DNA of 12,548 bases from Chloroflexota bacterium. Its GTDB lineage: Bacteria > Chloroflexota > Dormibacteria > Dormibacterales > Dormibacteraceae. The translations under genes and the position numbers were made by a program. Below the pieces are notes generated by a model. That model saw only the letters and a list, made by a program, of their open reading frames with translations. It was not told the DNA's origin and made no database searches. Positions 7,329 through 12,548 of this stretch are shown here, piece by piece. Each line of letters starts with the position of its first letter. Position 1 is the stretch's first letter. Location: the NCBI GenBank assembly GCA_005880525.1, contig VBFW01000217.1:1-12548 (forward strand), in the 5' to 3' direction.

Positions 7329-7525
7329 ACACCGCTGCGTCGCGGGGGGAAGCGCTACCTGCCAAAGACTTAGCCGTGGTCTGAGGGGACCAGTGTGGAG
7401 GGCAAAATGTCCCATGGACGGAGCAGTCGAGCACCACTTACCGTGCCTTCTGCCTTGCGACCAGGATCGACGTGTTCTGGCGTTGAGAGCGACAAGGGCG
7501 GGTTCACTCAAAAGGAGAAAGCTGC

Positions 7526-8071
7526 ATGGTTCTACTGAGACGAGTACGTGTGTTTGGCCTAATCGCCGCACTAGTCGCTGTTCTGGCGATCGGCGGGGCG
7601 GCTCCGGCTGCGGCCGACGGCTACGGCAACGGCCATGGCAACGTCCAGCTCTACCAGGCCACGGCTTCGGCCAACTGCGACAACGTGTCGCTGTGCGGCG
7701 CCAACCTGTTTGGTTTTTGGGCCTGGGCCGTTTTCAACGCCGATGGCACGGTGCAGGGCGAGGTCACCAACTGCGGCCACCTGACCAAGGCGGGCGCTCC
7801 GGGACTGGCGGGTGCCCAGCATTTCCACATTGATGGCCACTGGACCATCGTCAACTTCGGCCCCAACAATCCCTGGATCGTGATCACCGACGAGGTCGAC
7901 ACGGCCAGCGGTGGGTTCCTGGGTACCGGGACTGTGGTCGACATCCCCAGCGAGTTCGTCCCCGTCGGCCCCGCGGCCAAGTCCCACCTCTCGCTCGCGC
8001 AGATGTTCTTTGGCTTCACCGGCCCCGGCGTCACCTTCAACGTAACCGTGACCCCCATGCACACCTCCTAG
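7526..8071 (+). CDS. Secreted protein of unknown function
   Basis: A 181-residue protein with a clear Sec signal peptide: basic MVLLRRVRVF, a hydrophobic core (11-25) and a cleavage site after APAAA (26-30). The mature part is glycine-, asparagine- and aromatic-rich with three cysteines (51, 57, 83) and a HFHIDGHW stretch (99-106). It looks like a beta-rich extracellular protein. I do not recognise the family. AGGAG (7513-7517) is 8 bases before the ATG. The 197 bases upstream (7329-7525) hold no gene; a TGGTC/GACCA hairpin is present, and I see no convincing promoter, so the pilin copy 1 promoter may transcribe the gene. An intrinsic terminator follows 24 bases after the stop, closing a promoter-to-terminator unit. 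Confidence 0.8.
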   Translation: MVLLRRVRVFGLIAALVAVLAIGGAAPAAADGYGNGHGNVQLYQATASANCDNVSLCGANLFGFWAWAVFNADGTVQGEVTNCGHLTKAGAPGLAGAQHFHIDGHWTIVNFGPNNPWIVITDEVDTASGGFLGTGTVVDIPSEFVPVGPAAKSHLSLAQMFFGFTGPGVTFNVTVTPMHTS

Positions 8072-8095
8072 CAGCAAAGCGAACCGTCAACAAAG

Positions 8096-8120
8096 AAAGG
8101 GCCGCGTCGGCGGCCCTTTT
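8096..8120 (+). terminator. Rho-independent terminator after the secreted-protein gene
   Basis: AAAGGGCCGC, loop GTCG, then GCGGCCCTTT forms a perfect 10-bp stem ending in a T-run (TTTT). It is the only strong intrinsic terminator I found in the window and it separates the secreted-protein unit from pilin copy 2. Confidence 0.85.
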
Positions 8121-8218
8121 CATTTGCCGGCCGATGACCGATCCCAAAGCAACGACAATCCAGCCGACATCTCGTCGTCGTTGTCGGGCTTGCCACGTGG
8201 CGCCGGGAAAAGCCGCAG

Positions 8219-8260
8219 TTAACAACCTGGGTTCCGGACCCGGCGAGGCTGGCCTAACGT
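8219..8260 (+). promoter_or_regulatory. TTAACA-N30-TAACGT promoter, pilin copy 2
   Basis: TTAACA (8219-8224), 30 bases, TAACGT (8255-8260), with TTCCGG 17 bases before the -10 box. The promoter and the GGGAGG ribosome site (8277-8282, 5 bases before the ATG) are preserved although the coding part is broken. Confidence 0.55.
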
Positions 8261-8287
8261 GCGCCCTTAAAACAGCGGGAGGCGCAC

Positions 8288-8421
8288 ATGGGTTTCCTCA
8301 CTTCGATCCGGACATCATGCCGATCACAAATCTGATCAATACCTGGATTCACATCGGGCGAGCGCTCGTCGGATCCGTCGGCGTGCTTGCCTTCATTTTT
8401 CCGTTTACGTGGATGTCTTAG
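8288..8421 (+). pseudogene. Frameshifted, truncated VirB2-like pilin, copy 2
   Basis: The ATG reads MGFLTSIRTSCRSQI and stops. Losing one base between codons 5 and 6 relative to copy 1 explains this: in the next frame, from 8305, DPDIMPITNLINTWIH follows, then a helix ending LAFIFPFTW, and a TAG at 8419. From the second D to W, 23 of 34 residues match copy 3. Similarity ends at the tryptophan equivalent to residue 43 of copy 3, so the second helix is missing. No second Shine-Dalgarno site serves the shifted frame. Confidence 0.65.
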
Positions 8422-8472
8422 GCACAGCCGCCATACTCAGAGGTTCTGGACTACGCATCGCGGCGCACGGGA

Positions 8473-8682
8473 TCAGTAAGGAGAGTCGCCCTCGAAGTCA
8501 AAGACCCCTGCGATGGTCTCGCCGAACGCGATTTCTGCAACCTCACGGAGCGCGCGCCGACATCTGCTGCAGGCGATGTACTCAGAGGGTTCGTCCCAGC
8601 CCGGCAGGGAGATCTGTAGACGCCAACTGCGGGGTTCGTCCTTGCGACGCGTACCGCATAAGCTGCACGGACCAACGAACAT
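8473..8682 (-). CDS. Small protein with two CxxC pairs, putative zinc binding
   Basis: A 69-residue leftward protein lying between pilin copies 2 and 3. It has CSLCG (6-10) and CSRCR (38-42), a spacing that could hold one zinc ion, between a charged, strand-like middle (RSWRLQISLPGWDEPSEY) and a helical, acidic C-terminus. The ATG at 8682 is chosen because GAGGAG ends 6 bases before it; a TTG at 8754 would add 24 residues. I do not recognise a family. Nearby DNA is less GC-rich than the rest of the window, which may point to insertion. It could be a chance frame, but paired cysteines plus a well-placed ribosome site argue for a gene. Confidence 0.55.
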   Translation of the reverse strand: MFVGPCSLCGTRRKDEPRSWRLQISLPGWDEPSEYIACSRCRRALREVAEIAFGETIAGVFDFEGDSPY

Positions 8683-8825
8683 GTCGCGCTCCTCTTTGGT
8701 TAGGGGATGCAACCTGACAGATGCCGTTGGATTCGCTTCTTTCAAAGCAAGCAAACCGATTCCGAGCCTTCTGACAGCATCTGGCGACTAGTCTCAGCCA
8801 TCGATACTGGATTGAGCGGAGGGTC

Positions 8826-8867
8826 TTAACAACCAGAGTTCCAGTCCGTTAGATCATCTCCTAGCCT
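8826..8867 (+). promoter_or_regulatory. TTAACA-N30-TAGCCT promoter of the pilin-TrbL-M23 operon
   Basis: TTAACA (8826-8831), 30 bases, TAGCCT (8862-8867), with TTCCAG 17 bases before the -10 box. The -10 box lies 28 bases before the ATG at 8896. The -10 hexamer is identical to that of copy 1. Confidence 0.65.
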
Positions 8868-8895
8868 CCAGACACAAAACGTTTGGAGGTTTCCC

Positions 8896-9165
8896 ATGCC
8901 GTTTCTAGCCGCCGCAGGGCCCGATATCACGCCCATCACCGACCTGATCACGACGTGGACCCACATCGCGCAAGCTCTTGTGGCTTCGATAGGTGCGTTG
9001 GCTTTTATTTTCGCGTTCATCTGGAAGATCACCAGCGTCGAGGCGCACTCGGCCTTGGCGGCCAAACAGTGGATCCAGCGCATCGTCGTGGGCACCATCG
9101 GTGTGGAGGTCGCTGGCTCTCTGGTCGACATCCTCACCCGGTCGGTGCCGCCCACCGCTCACTGA
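8896..9165 (+). CDS. VirB2/TrbC-like pilin or small membrane protein, intact copy 3
   Basis: An 89-residue protein with two predicted membrane helices (about 24-43 and 59-80) joined by a short basic-polar loop (KITSVEAHSALAAKQW), the layout of mature VirB2/TrbC pilins of type IV secretion systems. There is no cleavable signal peptide, unlike most VirB2 proteins, so the assignment rests on topology and on the TrbL/VirB6-like gene next door. A holin-like role is the main alternative. GGAGG (8885-8889) is 6 bases before the ATG. Codons 26-38 mostly end in A or T and differ from the GC-rich rest of the gene, so the 5' part may be of different origin. The stop is 3 bases before the next ATG, so translation is probably coupled. 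Confidence 0.65.
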   Translation: MPFLAAAGPDITPITDLITTWTHIAQALVASIGALAFIFAFIWKITSVEAHSALAAKQWIQRIVVGTIGVEVAGSLVDILTRSVPPTAH

Positions 9166-9168
9166 TCG

Positions 9169-10077
9169 ATGGGCGTCATTGGCGACCTGCCGCAGGCCAT
9201 GGCCCAGCTCGCCCATTCGCTGGAGCAGCTGATCCGCATGCTGTGGCCGCTCGCACACCCGCTCGAACCGGTGGCGGTGGTCATCAGCGACGGCATCGGC
9301 CTGCTGCTGACCCTGTGGTTCAAATTCGTGATGAGCACGACAGACGTCGAGACCGGGCAGGAGTTCATCGGGAGCGCGGCCATCAAGAGCTTCGAGCCGT
9401 CGGTCCAGCTGGTCGCGGACAGCCTGCTTGGGCTCGTGGTGGTCTGGGCCTCCTACAAGGTCATGTGGGGACACAGCGCGAGCAGCAAATACTCGGTGCG
9501 CGTGCTGCTGCCCCGCCTCTTCCTCGCCGCCGTGCTCATCAACTTCTCGCAACCCATGTTCCAGGGAGCCGTTACCGCGAGCAACACGCTCAGCGGCGTG
9601 ATCACCCACTTTCAGACCATCCCGGACTGGCCGTCGTGGTGGCACACGTTCAAGGTCAACCCGCAAGACAGCGTCTTCGAGGTCATCACGACTACCACGC
9701 TGGTGCTCGGGTATGACGTCCTAGCAGTCGCTTACATCGTTCGCTACACGGTGCTGATCGTCCTGGCGATCTCCGCGCCCCTCGCCGGACTGCTGCTCGT
9801 CCTGCCCGAGACTGCGCACCTCGCCAAGCTGTGGCGAACGCTGTTCGTCACCAACCTGTTCATGCAGCCGGCACAGCTGTTCGTGATGGCGATCGGGTTC
9901 GCTCTCGAGAACAGCGGCTTCAACCCGCTCCGCCACGTCTTTGCCCTGGCGGCCCTGCTCGTGGTGTTCAAAGTTCCGGGCGCGATGGGCAGCGCGGAGA
10001 ACGTCGCCCACAAGCTCGAGTCGCTCCTTCACCACAGCGTCAGCCAGGTCGAGCACGCCGTCCTGCGCACCGCATGA
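9169..10077 (+). CDS. TrbL/VirB6-like polytopic membrane protein
   Basis: A 302-residue protein with roughly six or seven membrane segments (about 34-55, 80-100, 111-129, 172-190, 192-212, 224-246, 256-268). The stretch RYTVLIVLAISAPLAGLLLV (192-211) followed by an LWRTLF...MQPAQLF helix pair resembles the core of TrbL/VirB6 proteins of conjugative systems, which line the inner-membrane channel for DNA. A long extracytoplasmic loop (130-170) is rich in tryptophan and serine. No ribosome site precedes the ATG, which lies 3 bases after the pilin stop, so it depends on pilin translation. The stop overlaps the M23 start as ATGA. Specific channel function is inferred from the family and context. 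Confidence 0.65.
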   Translation: MGVIGDLPQAMAQLAHSLEQLIRMLWPLAHPLEPVAVVISDGIGLLLTLWFKFVMSTTDVETGQEFIGSAAIKSFEPSVQLVADSLLGLVVVWASYKVMWGHSASSKYSVRVLLPRLFLAAVLINFSQPMFQGAVTASNTLSGVITHFQTIPDWPSWWHTFKVNPQDSVFEVITTTTLVLGYDVLAVAYIVRYTVLIVLAISAPLAGLLLVLPETAHLAKLWRTLFVTNLFMQPAQLFVMAIGFALENSGFNPLRHVFALAALLVVFKVPGAMGSAENVAHKLESLLHHSVSQVEHAVLRTA

Positions 10078-10577
10078 CTGTCGCGCTGCGGGTGGTTCTC
10101 ATCGCGTCGGCGGCGGGGCTCGCCTGGATTTTCGCTGCCTCCCAGCTGGTCGACCAGACGCGGCTTCCCATCGATGTGATCGTGGAGGGCGCAGTGCTGA
10201 CGCAGCCGTTCGGCTGCACGACGCTTGACCTCGAGCCATTCGATCCGCTGTGCCCCAGCCGCCACGTGCATACGGGTGTCGATCTGGCATCACCCGGCGG
10301 CACGGTCGTGCATTCAGCGACTTCCGGCGTCGCGCACGTTGGTTATGACGCTGCCGGGGCGGGCCTGTATGTCGCCGTGAACTTTGGGGCCCACGTGCGC
10401 CTGCTGTACTGCCACCTGTTCACGGCCGCGATCCAGTCTGGGCAGGCGGTGGAGCCAGGTGAGGTCATCGGCACTGTCGGCTCGAGCGGGCTCGCGACAG
10501 GACCGCATCTCCACTTCGAGATCCAGGTCGACGGACGGTCGGTCGACCCAGGCCAGTGGCTGACCGCCGGCCCTTAA
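10074..10577 (+). CDS. M23 (LytM-type) metallopeptidase, membrane-anchored or secreted
   Basis: A 167-residue protein with an N-terminal hydrophobic helix (4-22) and a complete M23 domain. The zinc-site residues are HTGVD (H66, D70) and HLHFE (H147, with H145), and YCHL (H114) supplies the other catalytic histidine. Members cut peptide crosslinks in peptidoglycan. C48 and C60 flank the first motif and may pair outside the cell. Being third in an operon with a VirB2-like and a TrbL-like gene, it likely opens the wall for the same apparatus, as wall hydrolases do in Gram-positive conjugation systems. The ATG overlaps the previous stop (ATGA), indicating coupling. Its own stop TAA lies within the TTAACA element of the ssb promoter. 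Confidence 0.85.
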   Translation: MTVALRVVLIASAAGLAWIFAASQLVDQTRLPIDVIVEGAVLTQPFGCTTLDLEPFDPLCPSRHVHTGVDLASPGGTVVHSATSGVAHVGYDAAGAGLYVAVNFGAHVRLLYCHLFTAAIQSGQAVEPGEVIGTVGSSGLATGPHLHFEIQVDGRSVDPGQWLTAGP

Positions 10578-10615
10578 CAGGCTGGATTGGCGCGCCGCGG
10601 TTCGGCGCCTACGCT
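10574..10615 (+). promoter_or_regulatory. TTAACA-N30-TACGCT promoter of ssb
   Basis: TTAACA (10574-10579) overlaps the M23 stop codon. Thirty bases later comes TACGCT (10610-10615), with TTGGCG (10587-10592) 17 bases before it. The ATG at 10648 is 32 bases downstream. The upstream part TTAACAGGCTGGATTG matches the MFS promoter at 15 of 16 bases. Confidence 0.6.
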
Positions 10616-10647
10616 CATCCCAGTTCGCAAGAAAAGGAGTTACAGCA

Positions 10648-11004
10648 ATGGTCAACAAGGTGATCCTCGTCGGGAACGTGGCATCGGATCCAGACGTGCG
10701 CGCGTCGCAGGGCGGCACGTTCGTCACCAAGGTGCGCATCGCGACCAACGTCTACGCCGGCAAGTCAGACGACGGCACGGTCAAAGAGCACACCGACTTC
10801 CACAACCTGGTGTTCTTCGGCAAGACCGCCGAGACGGCAGGCACGTACCTCCACAAGGGCCAGCTGCTCTATATCGAGGGGCAGCTGCGCAACAGCTCGT
10901 GGGACGACGCCGCCACGGGCCAGAAGCGCTACAGGACTGAGGTCGTGGTCGAGGCATTCAAGTTCCTGGGGCCGAAGCAGCAGTCGCAGGAAGCCGCGGC
11001 CTGA
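10648..11004 (+). CDS. ssb: Single-stranded DNA-binding protein, short form
   Basis: A 118-residue SSB with the OB-fold start MVNKVILVGNVASDPDVR, the core strand pattern (FVTKVRIATN, TDFHNLVFFGKTAE, YLHKGQLLYIEGQL) and a final strand to FLGP at about 109. It binds single-stranded DNA as an oligomer during replication, repair or transfer. The usual disordered tail with an acidic DDDIPF-like tip, which recruits partner proteins, is missing: the protein ends KQQSQEAAA. This suggests a specialised or secondary SSB rather than the main replication protein. AGGAG about 8 bases upstream supports the ATG. It shares a promoter type with the pilin operon directly upstream, which hints at a role on the single-stranded DNA of that system. 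Confidence 0.92.
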   Translation: MVNKVILVGNVASDPDVRASQGGTFVTKVRIATNVYAGKSDDGTVKEHTDFHNLVFFGKTAETAGTYLHKGQLLYIEGQLRNSSWDDAATGQKRYRTEVVVEAFKFLGPKQQSQEAAA

Positions 11005-11023
11005 GTGGTGAGGAGGTGAAGTA

Positions 11024-11032
11024 ATGTTGTAA
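11024..11032 (+). promoter_or_regulatory. Two-codon mini-frame (ATG TTG TAA) before the unknown gene
   Basis: AGGAGGTGA (11011-11019) is 4 bases before this ATG, an ideal ribosome site, yet the frame stops after two codons. The GTG of the 168-residue gene begins 5 bases after the stop. This may be a minimal upstream frame controlling reinitiation, or the trace of a lost base. Confidence 0.3.
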
Positions 11033-11037
11033 TCGCT

Positions 11038-11544
11038 GTGCCGGACGAGCTTCAGACCTGGTTCGCGTCTCGCGTGCCCAAGGACTGGTTCACCGGCGGG
11101 CTCGAGATCATGTCCGACGGCGAGGAGATCCTGGTCGTGGGCAACCTGCCTGAGGTTGAGCTGGCCGGCGGCACGAGCGCCGCGGCCCGGGCGGCCGCGC
11201 AGGACGCCCGGATCGACCGGTTCCGCGAGGAGACCCGGGACGACCGCGTCCGCATCGCCCGAGAGGGGGAGCGTCACTTCCGGCGCAAGGTCGGATGGGG
11301 TGCGCGGTGCGGCGACCAGATGAAGCTGTTCACGACCGCCAGCGTCCCGGTGATGACGCGCCTGCGCATGCCCGAGCGGTCCATCCTGGACACGCTGGTC
11401 GCGGGCGGGGTCGCCCGCAGCCGCAGTGACGCCCTGGCCTGGTGCGTCAGGCTTGTCGGGATGCATCAGAAAGACTGGATCAAAGGCCTGCGCGATGCAC
11501 TGGTCAAGGTCGACGAGGCCCGGGGCAAGGGACCGCTGAACTAG
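11038..11544 (+). CDS. Conserved-looking protein of unknown function with a ribbon-helix-helix-like C-terminus
   Basis: A 168-residue soluble protein probably in one operon with ssb, 33 bases downstream. The middle is strongly charged (DARIDRFREETRDDRVRIAR, about 58-77) and likely helical, followed by a strand-like WGARCG and FTTASVPVMTRLRMPER. The end, LDTLVAGGVARSRSDALAWC, resembles the helices of CopG/ribbon-helix-helix regulators. I recall similar proteins in high-GC bacteria without a function. The GTG at 11038 is the only usual start in this frame near the ribosome site, but that site (AGGAGGTG, 11011-11018) is better placed for an ATG at 11024, which reads ATG TTG TAA. Translation of this gene may therefore depend on reinitiation. 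Confidence 0.75.
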   Translation: MPDELQTWFASRVPKDWFTGGLEIMSDGEEILVVGNLPEVELAGGTSAAARAAAQDARIDRFREETRDDRVRIAREGERHFRRKVGWGARCGDQMKLFTTASVPVMTRLRMPERSILDTLVAGGVARSRSDALAWCVRLVGMHQKDWIKGLRDALVKVDEARGKGPLN

Positions 11545-11553
11545 AAACCGTGC

Positions 11554-11570
11554 CCGGCGCCTGGCGCCGG
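11554..11570. repeat. Perfect palindrome in the gap before the oxidoreductase
   Basis: CCGGCGCC, T, GGCGCCGG: 8-bp arms around one base, starting 10 bases after the stop of the preceding gene. There is no T-run, so it is not a standard intrinsic terminator; it could be a weak hairpin at an operon end or a protein-binding site. Confidence 0.45.
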
Positions 11571-11616
11571 CGTCGGCAAAGCTGGCCAAGATCGCGAAGC
11601 CCGGCCCACCCGTTGA

Positions 11617-11622
11617 TACGCT
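11617..11622 (+). promoter_or_regulatory. Candidate -10 box (TACGCT) of the oxidoreductase gene
   Basis: TACGCT lies 9 bases before the GTG at 11632, giving a near-leaderless message, and no Shine-Dalgarno site is present. The hexamer equals the ssb -10 box, but the TTAACA element is absent at the matching position. Confidence 0.35.
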
Positions 11623-11631
11623 GTGGGCCCT

Positions 11632-12548
11632 GTGGCGACGGCAGAGCGGGATGAGGTCGTCGTTCTGGGCGCTGGGCCAGCGGGTCTGACCGCCGCCTAC
11701 GAGCTGACCAAGCACGACGTCCCGGTCACGGTGATCGAGAAGGATCCAAGCTACGTGGGCGGCCTGGCGCGCACGGTCGAGCACAACGGCTACCGCTTCG
11801 ACATCGGTGGTCACCGCTTCTTCTCCAAGAACCAGGAGATCGAGGACCTGTGGACCGAGGTGATGCAGGACGAGATGCTCACCCGGGGCCGGCTCTCGCG
11901 CATCTACTACCGCGGACGGTTCTACGCCTATCCGATCAAGGCCTTCAACGCCCTCTGGAACCTGGGCCCTGTCGAGGCGGTCCGCTGCCTGGTCAGCTAC
12001 GCCTACGCCAAGGTCCGGCCGATCAAGAATCCGCGCAGCCTCGAGGACTGGGTCCGCAACCAGTTCGGTTGGCGGCTGTACAGCATCTTCTTCAAGACCT
12101 ACACGGAAAAGGTGTGGGGCATCAGCACGAAAGAGCTGTCGGCCGACTGGGCGGCGCAACGGATCAAGAGCCTCGACCTCTGGGTCGTCATTCGCAGCGC
12201 GCTGCTGCCGAAGCGCAAGCCCCGCAAGCGGGGCGAGATCGTGACCACGCTGATTGACAAGTTCCGCTATCCGCGTCTCGGGCCTGGCCAGGTCTGGGAG
12301 CGCGTCGCAGAGATCAGCGCGTCGCACGGACACCCGGTCTTGCTCGGAGAATCGGTGGCGGCCATCCGGCACGAGGCCGGCGCGGTGACGGCGGTCGTCA
12401 CGACTGATGACGGTGGCGCCAACCACCCTCACATCGGCACCGATTTCATCTCGAGCATTCCCGTCCGCGAACTGGTCGCGAAGCTCAATCCTCCGGCGCC
12501 CGAAAAGGTGCGCAATGCCGCGAACAGGCTGGGCTACAGGGACTTCAT
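11632..12548 (+). CDS. FAD/NAD(P)-binding oxidoreductase, Glf/protoporphyrinogen oxidase-like (3' end missing)
   Basis: The first 305 codons of a flavoprotein that runs off the window. It opens with a Rossmann dinucleotide motif VVVLGAGPAGLTAAYEL (9-25, GxGxxG at 13-18) and an acidic residue at the second strand end (E36), then GGLARTVEHNGYRFDIGGHR (43-62), a signature of amine-oxidase/UDP-galactopyranose mutase-like flavoproteins. A basic, aromatic middle (YRGRFYAYPIK, FKTYTEKVWG) fits proteins often found in cell-surface glycan loci. The substrate is undetermined; the rest of the gene and its neighbours are outside the window. GTG at 11632 is preferred; another GTG at 11623 in the same frame directly abuts the candidate -10 box. 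Confidence 0.8.
   Translation, partial: MATAERDEVVVLGAGPAGLTAAYELTKHDVPVTVIEKDPSYVGGLARTVEHNGYRFDIGGHRFFSKNQEIEDLWTEVMQDEMLTRGRLSRIYYRGRFYAYPIKAFNALWNLGPVEAVRCLVSYAYAKVRPIKNPRSLEDWVRNQFGWRLYSIFFKTYTEKVWGISTKELSADWAAQRIKSLDLWVVIRSALLPKRKPRKRGEIVTTLIDKFRYPRLGPGQVWERVAEISASHGHPVLLGESVAAIRHEAGAVTAVVTTDDGGANHPHIGTDFISSIPVRELVAKLNPPAPEKVRNAANRLGYRDF

Larger units (their letters stand above)
7125..9024 (+). repeat. Three diverged copies of a promoter plus pilin 5' module
   Basis: The module recurs at 7125-7310, 8219-8412 and 8826-9024. Each copy has TTAACA-N30-TAnnnT, a 27-28 base gap, a strong Shine-Dalgarno site and about 40 codons ending with the first membrane helix (LAFIF). Copies 1 and 2 lose similarity to copy 3 within four codons of each other (after codons equivalent to 40 and 43). 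Between copies lie unrelated genes: a secreted protein and a small CxxC protein. Confidence 0.7.

Noticed and set aside
7329..7525. Possible riboswitch in the leader of the secreted-protein gene
   Set aside because: One short hairpin (TGGTC/GACCA) is visible but no conserved core of a riboswitch class that I know.
7288..7833. Rightward 181-codon frame across the copy 1 / secreted-protein gap
   Set aside because: Overlaps two better-supported genes in another frame and lacks any recognisable feature.
8134..8421. 95-codon frame over pilin copy 2 as an intact gene
   Set aside because: Its first half is the promoter and leader of copy 2; only the part from 8305 is pilin-like, so the frameshifted pseudogene explains it.
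7125..9024. CRISPR array or insertion sequence as explanation for the repeats
   Set aside because: The repeats are long, diverged, coding and only three; no transposase, terminal inverted repeats or target duplications were seen.

Overview
The window is high-GC bacterial DNA with compact genes, many GTG/TTG starts, short leaders and TAnnnT-type -10 boxes. An LppX/LprAFG-type lipoprotein, a split LigD repair set and a small type IV secretion-like module suggest a deep-branching high-GC lineage of the Actinomycetota/Chloroflexota/Dormibacterota kind. Dormibacterota is my best guess, from general resemblance only; no rRNA or marker gene is present to settle it.

Layout. Positions 1-47 hold the possible start of a leftward gene. 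A rightward SAM-dependent methyltransferase (223-1062) meets, tail to tail with a 31-base overlap, a long leftward run: three separate reading frames corresponding to LigD phosphoesterase, ligase and polymerase domains (7033 down to 4757), then a type II NADH dehydrogenase (to 3489), a lipoprotein (to 2761), and, from its own promoter, a DHA2-type MFS exporter (2678 to 1032). The ligase frame lacks the segment that should carry the catalytic lysine, so the ligase looks broken.

The right half is rightward. It starts with three copies of one module, each a promoter, a Shine-Dalgarno site and the first ~40 codons of a small VirB2-like membrane protein. Copy 1 (7194) is cut to 44 residues and followed by a secreted protein gene and a clear terminator. 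Copy 2 (8288) is frameshifted and cut. Copy 3 (8896) is intact and heads a tight operon with a TrbL/VirB6-like membrane protein and an M23 peptidase. Then come a short single-stranded DNA-binding protein, a conserved protein of unknown function, and the start of an FAD-dependent oxidoreductase that runs off the right edge.

The most striking signal is a shared promoter. TTAACA, exactly 30 bases, then a TAnnnT -10 box occurs five times: before all three pilin copies, before ssb, and on the other strand before the MFS exporter. A TTnn(n)n element sits at the same place in each, 17 bases upstream of the -10 box. This links the pilin operon, ssb and the exporter into one putative regulon. Together with the pilin/TrbL/M23/SSB neighbourhood it suggests a co-regulated DNA-transfer or envelope-spanning system whose ATPases, if they exist, lie outside this window.
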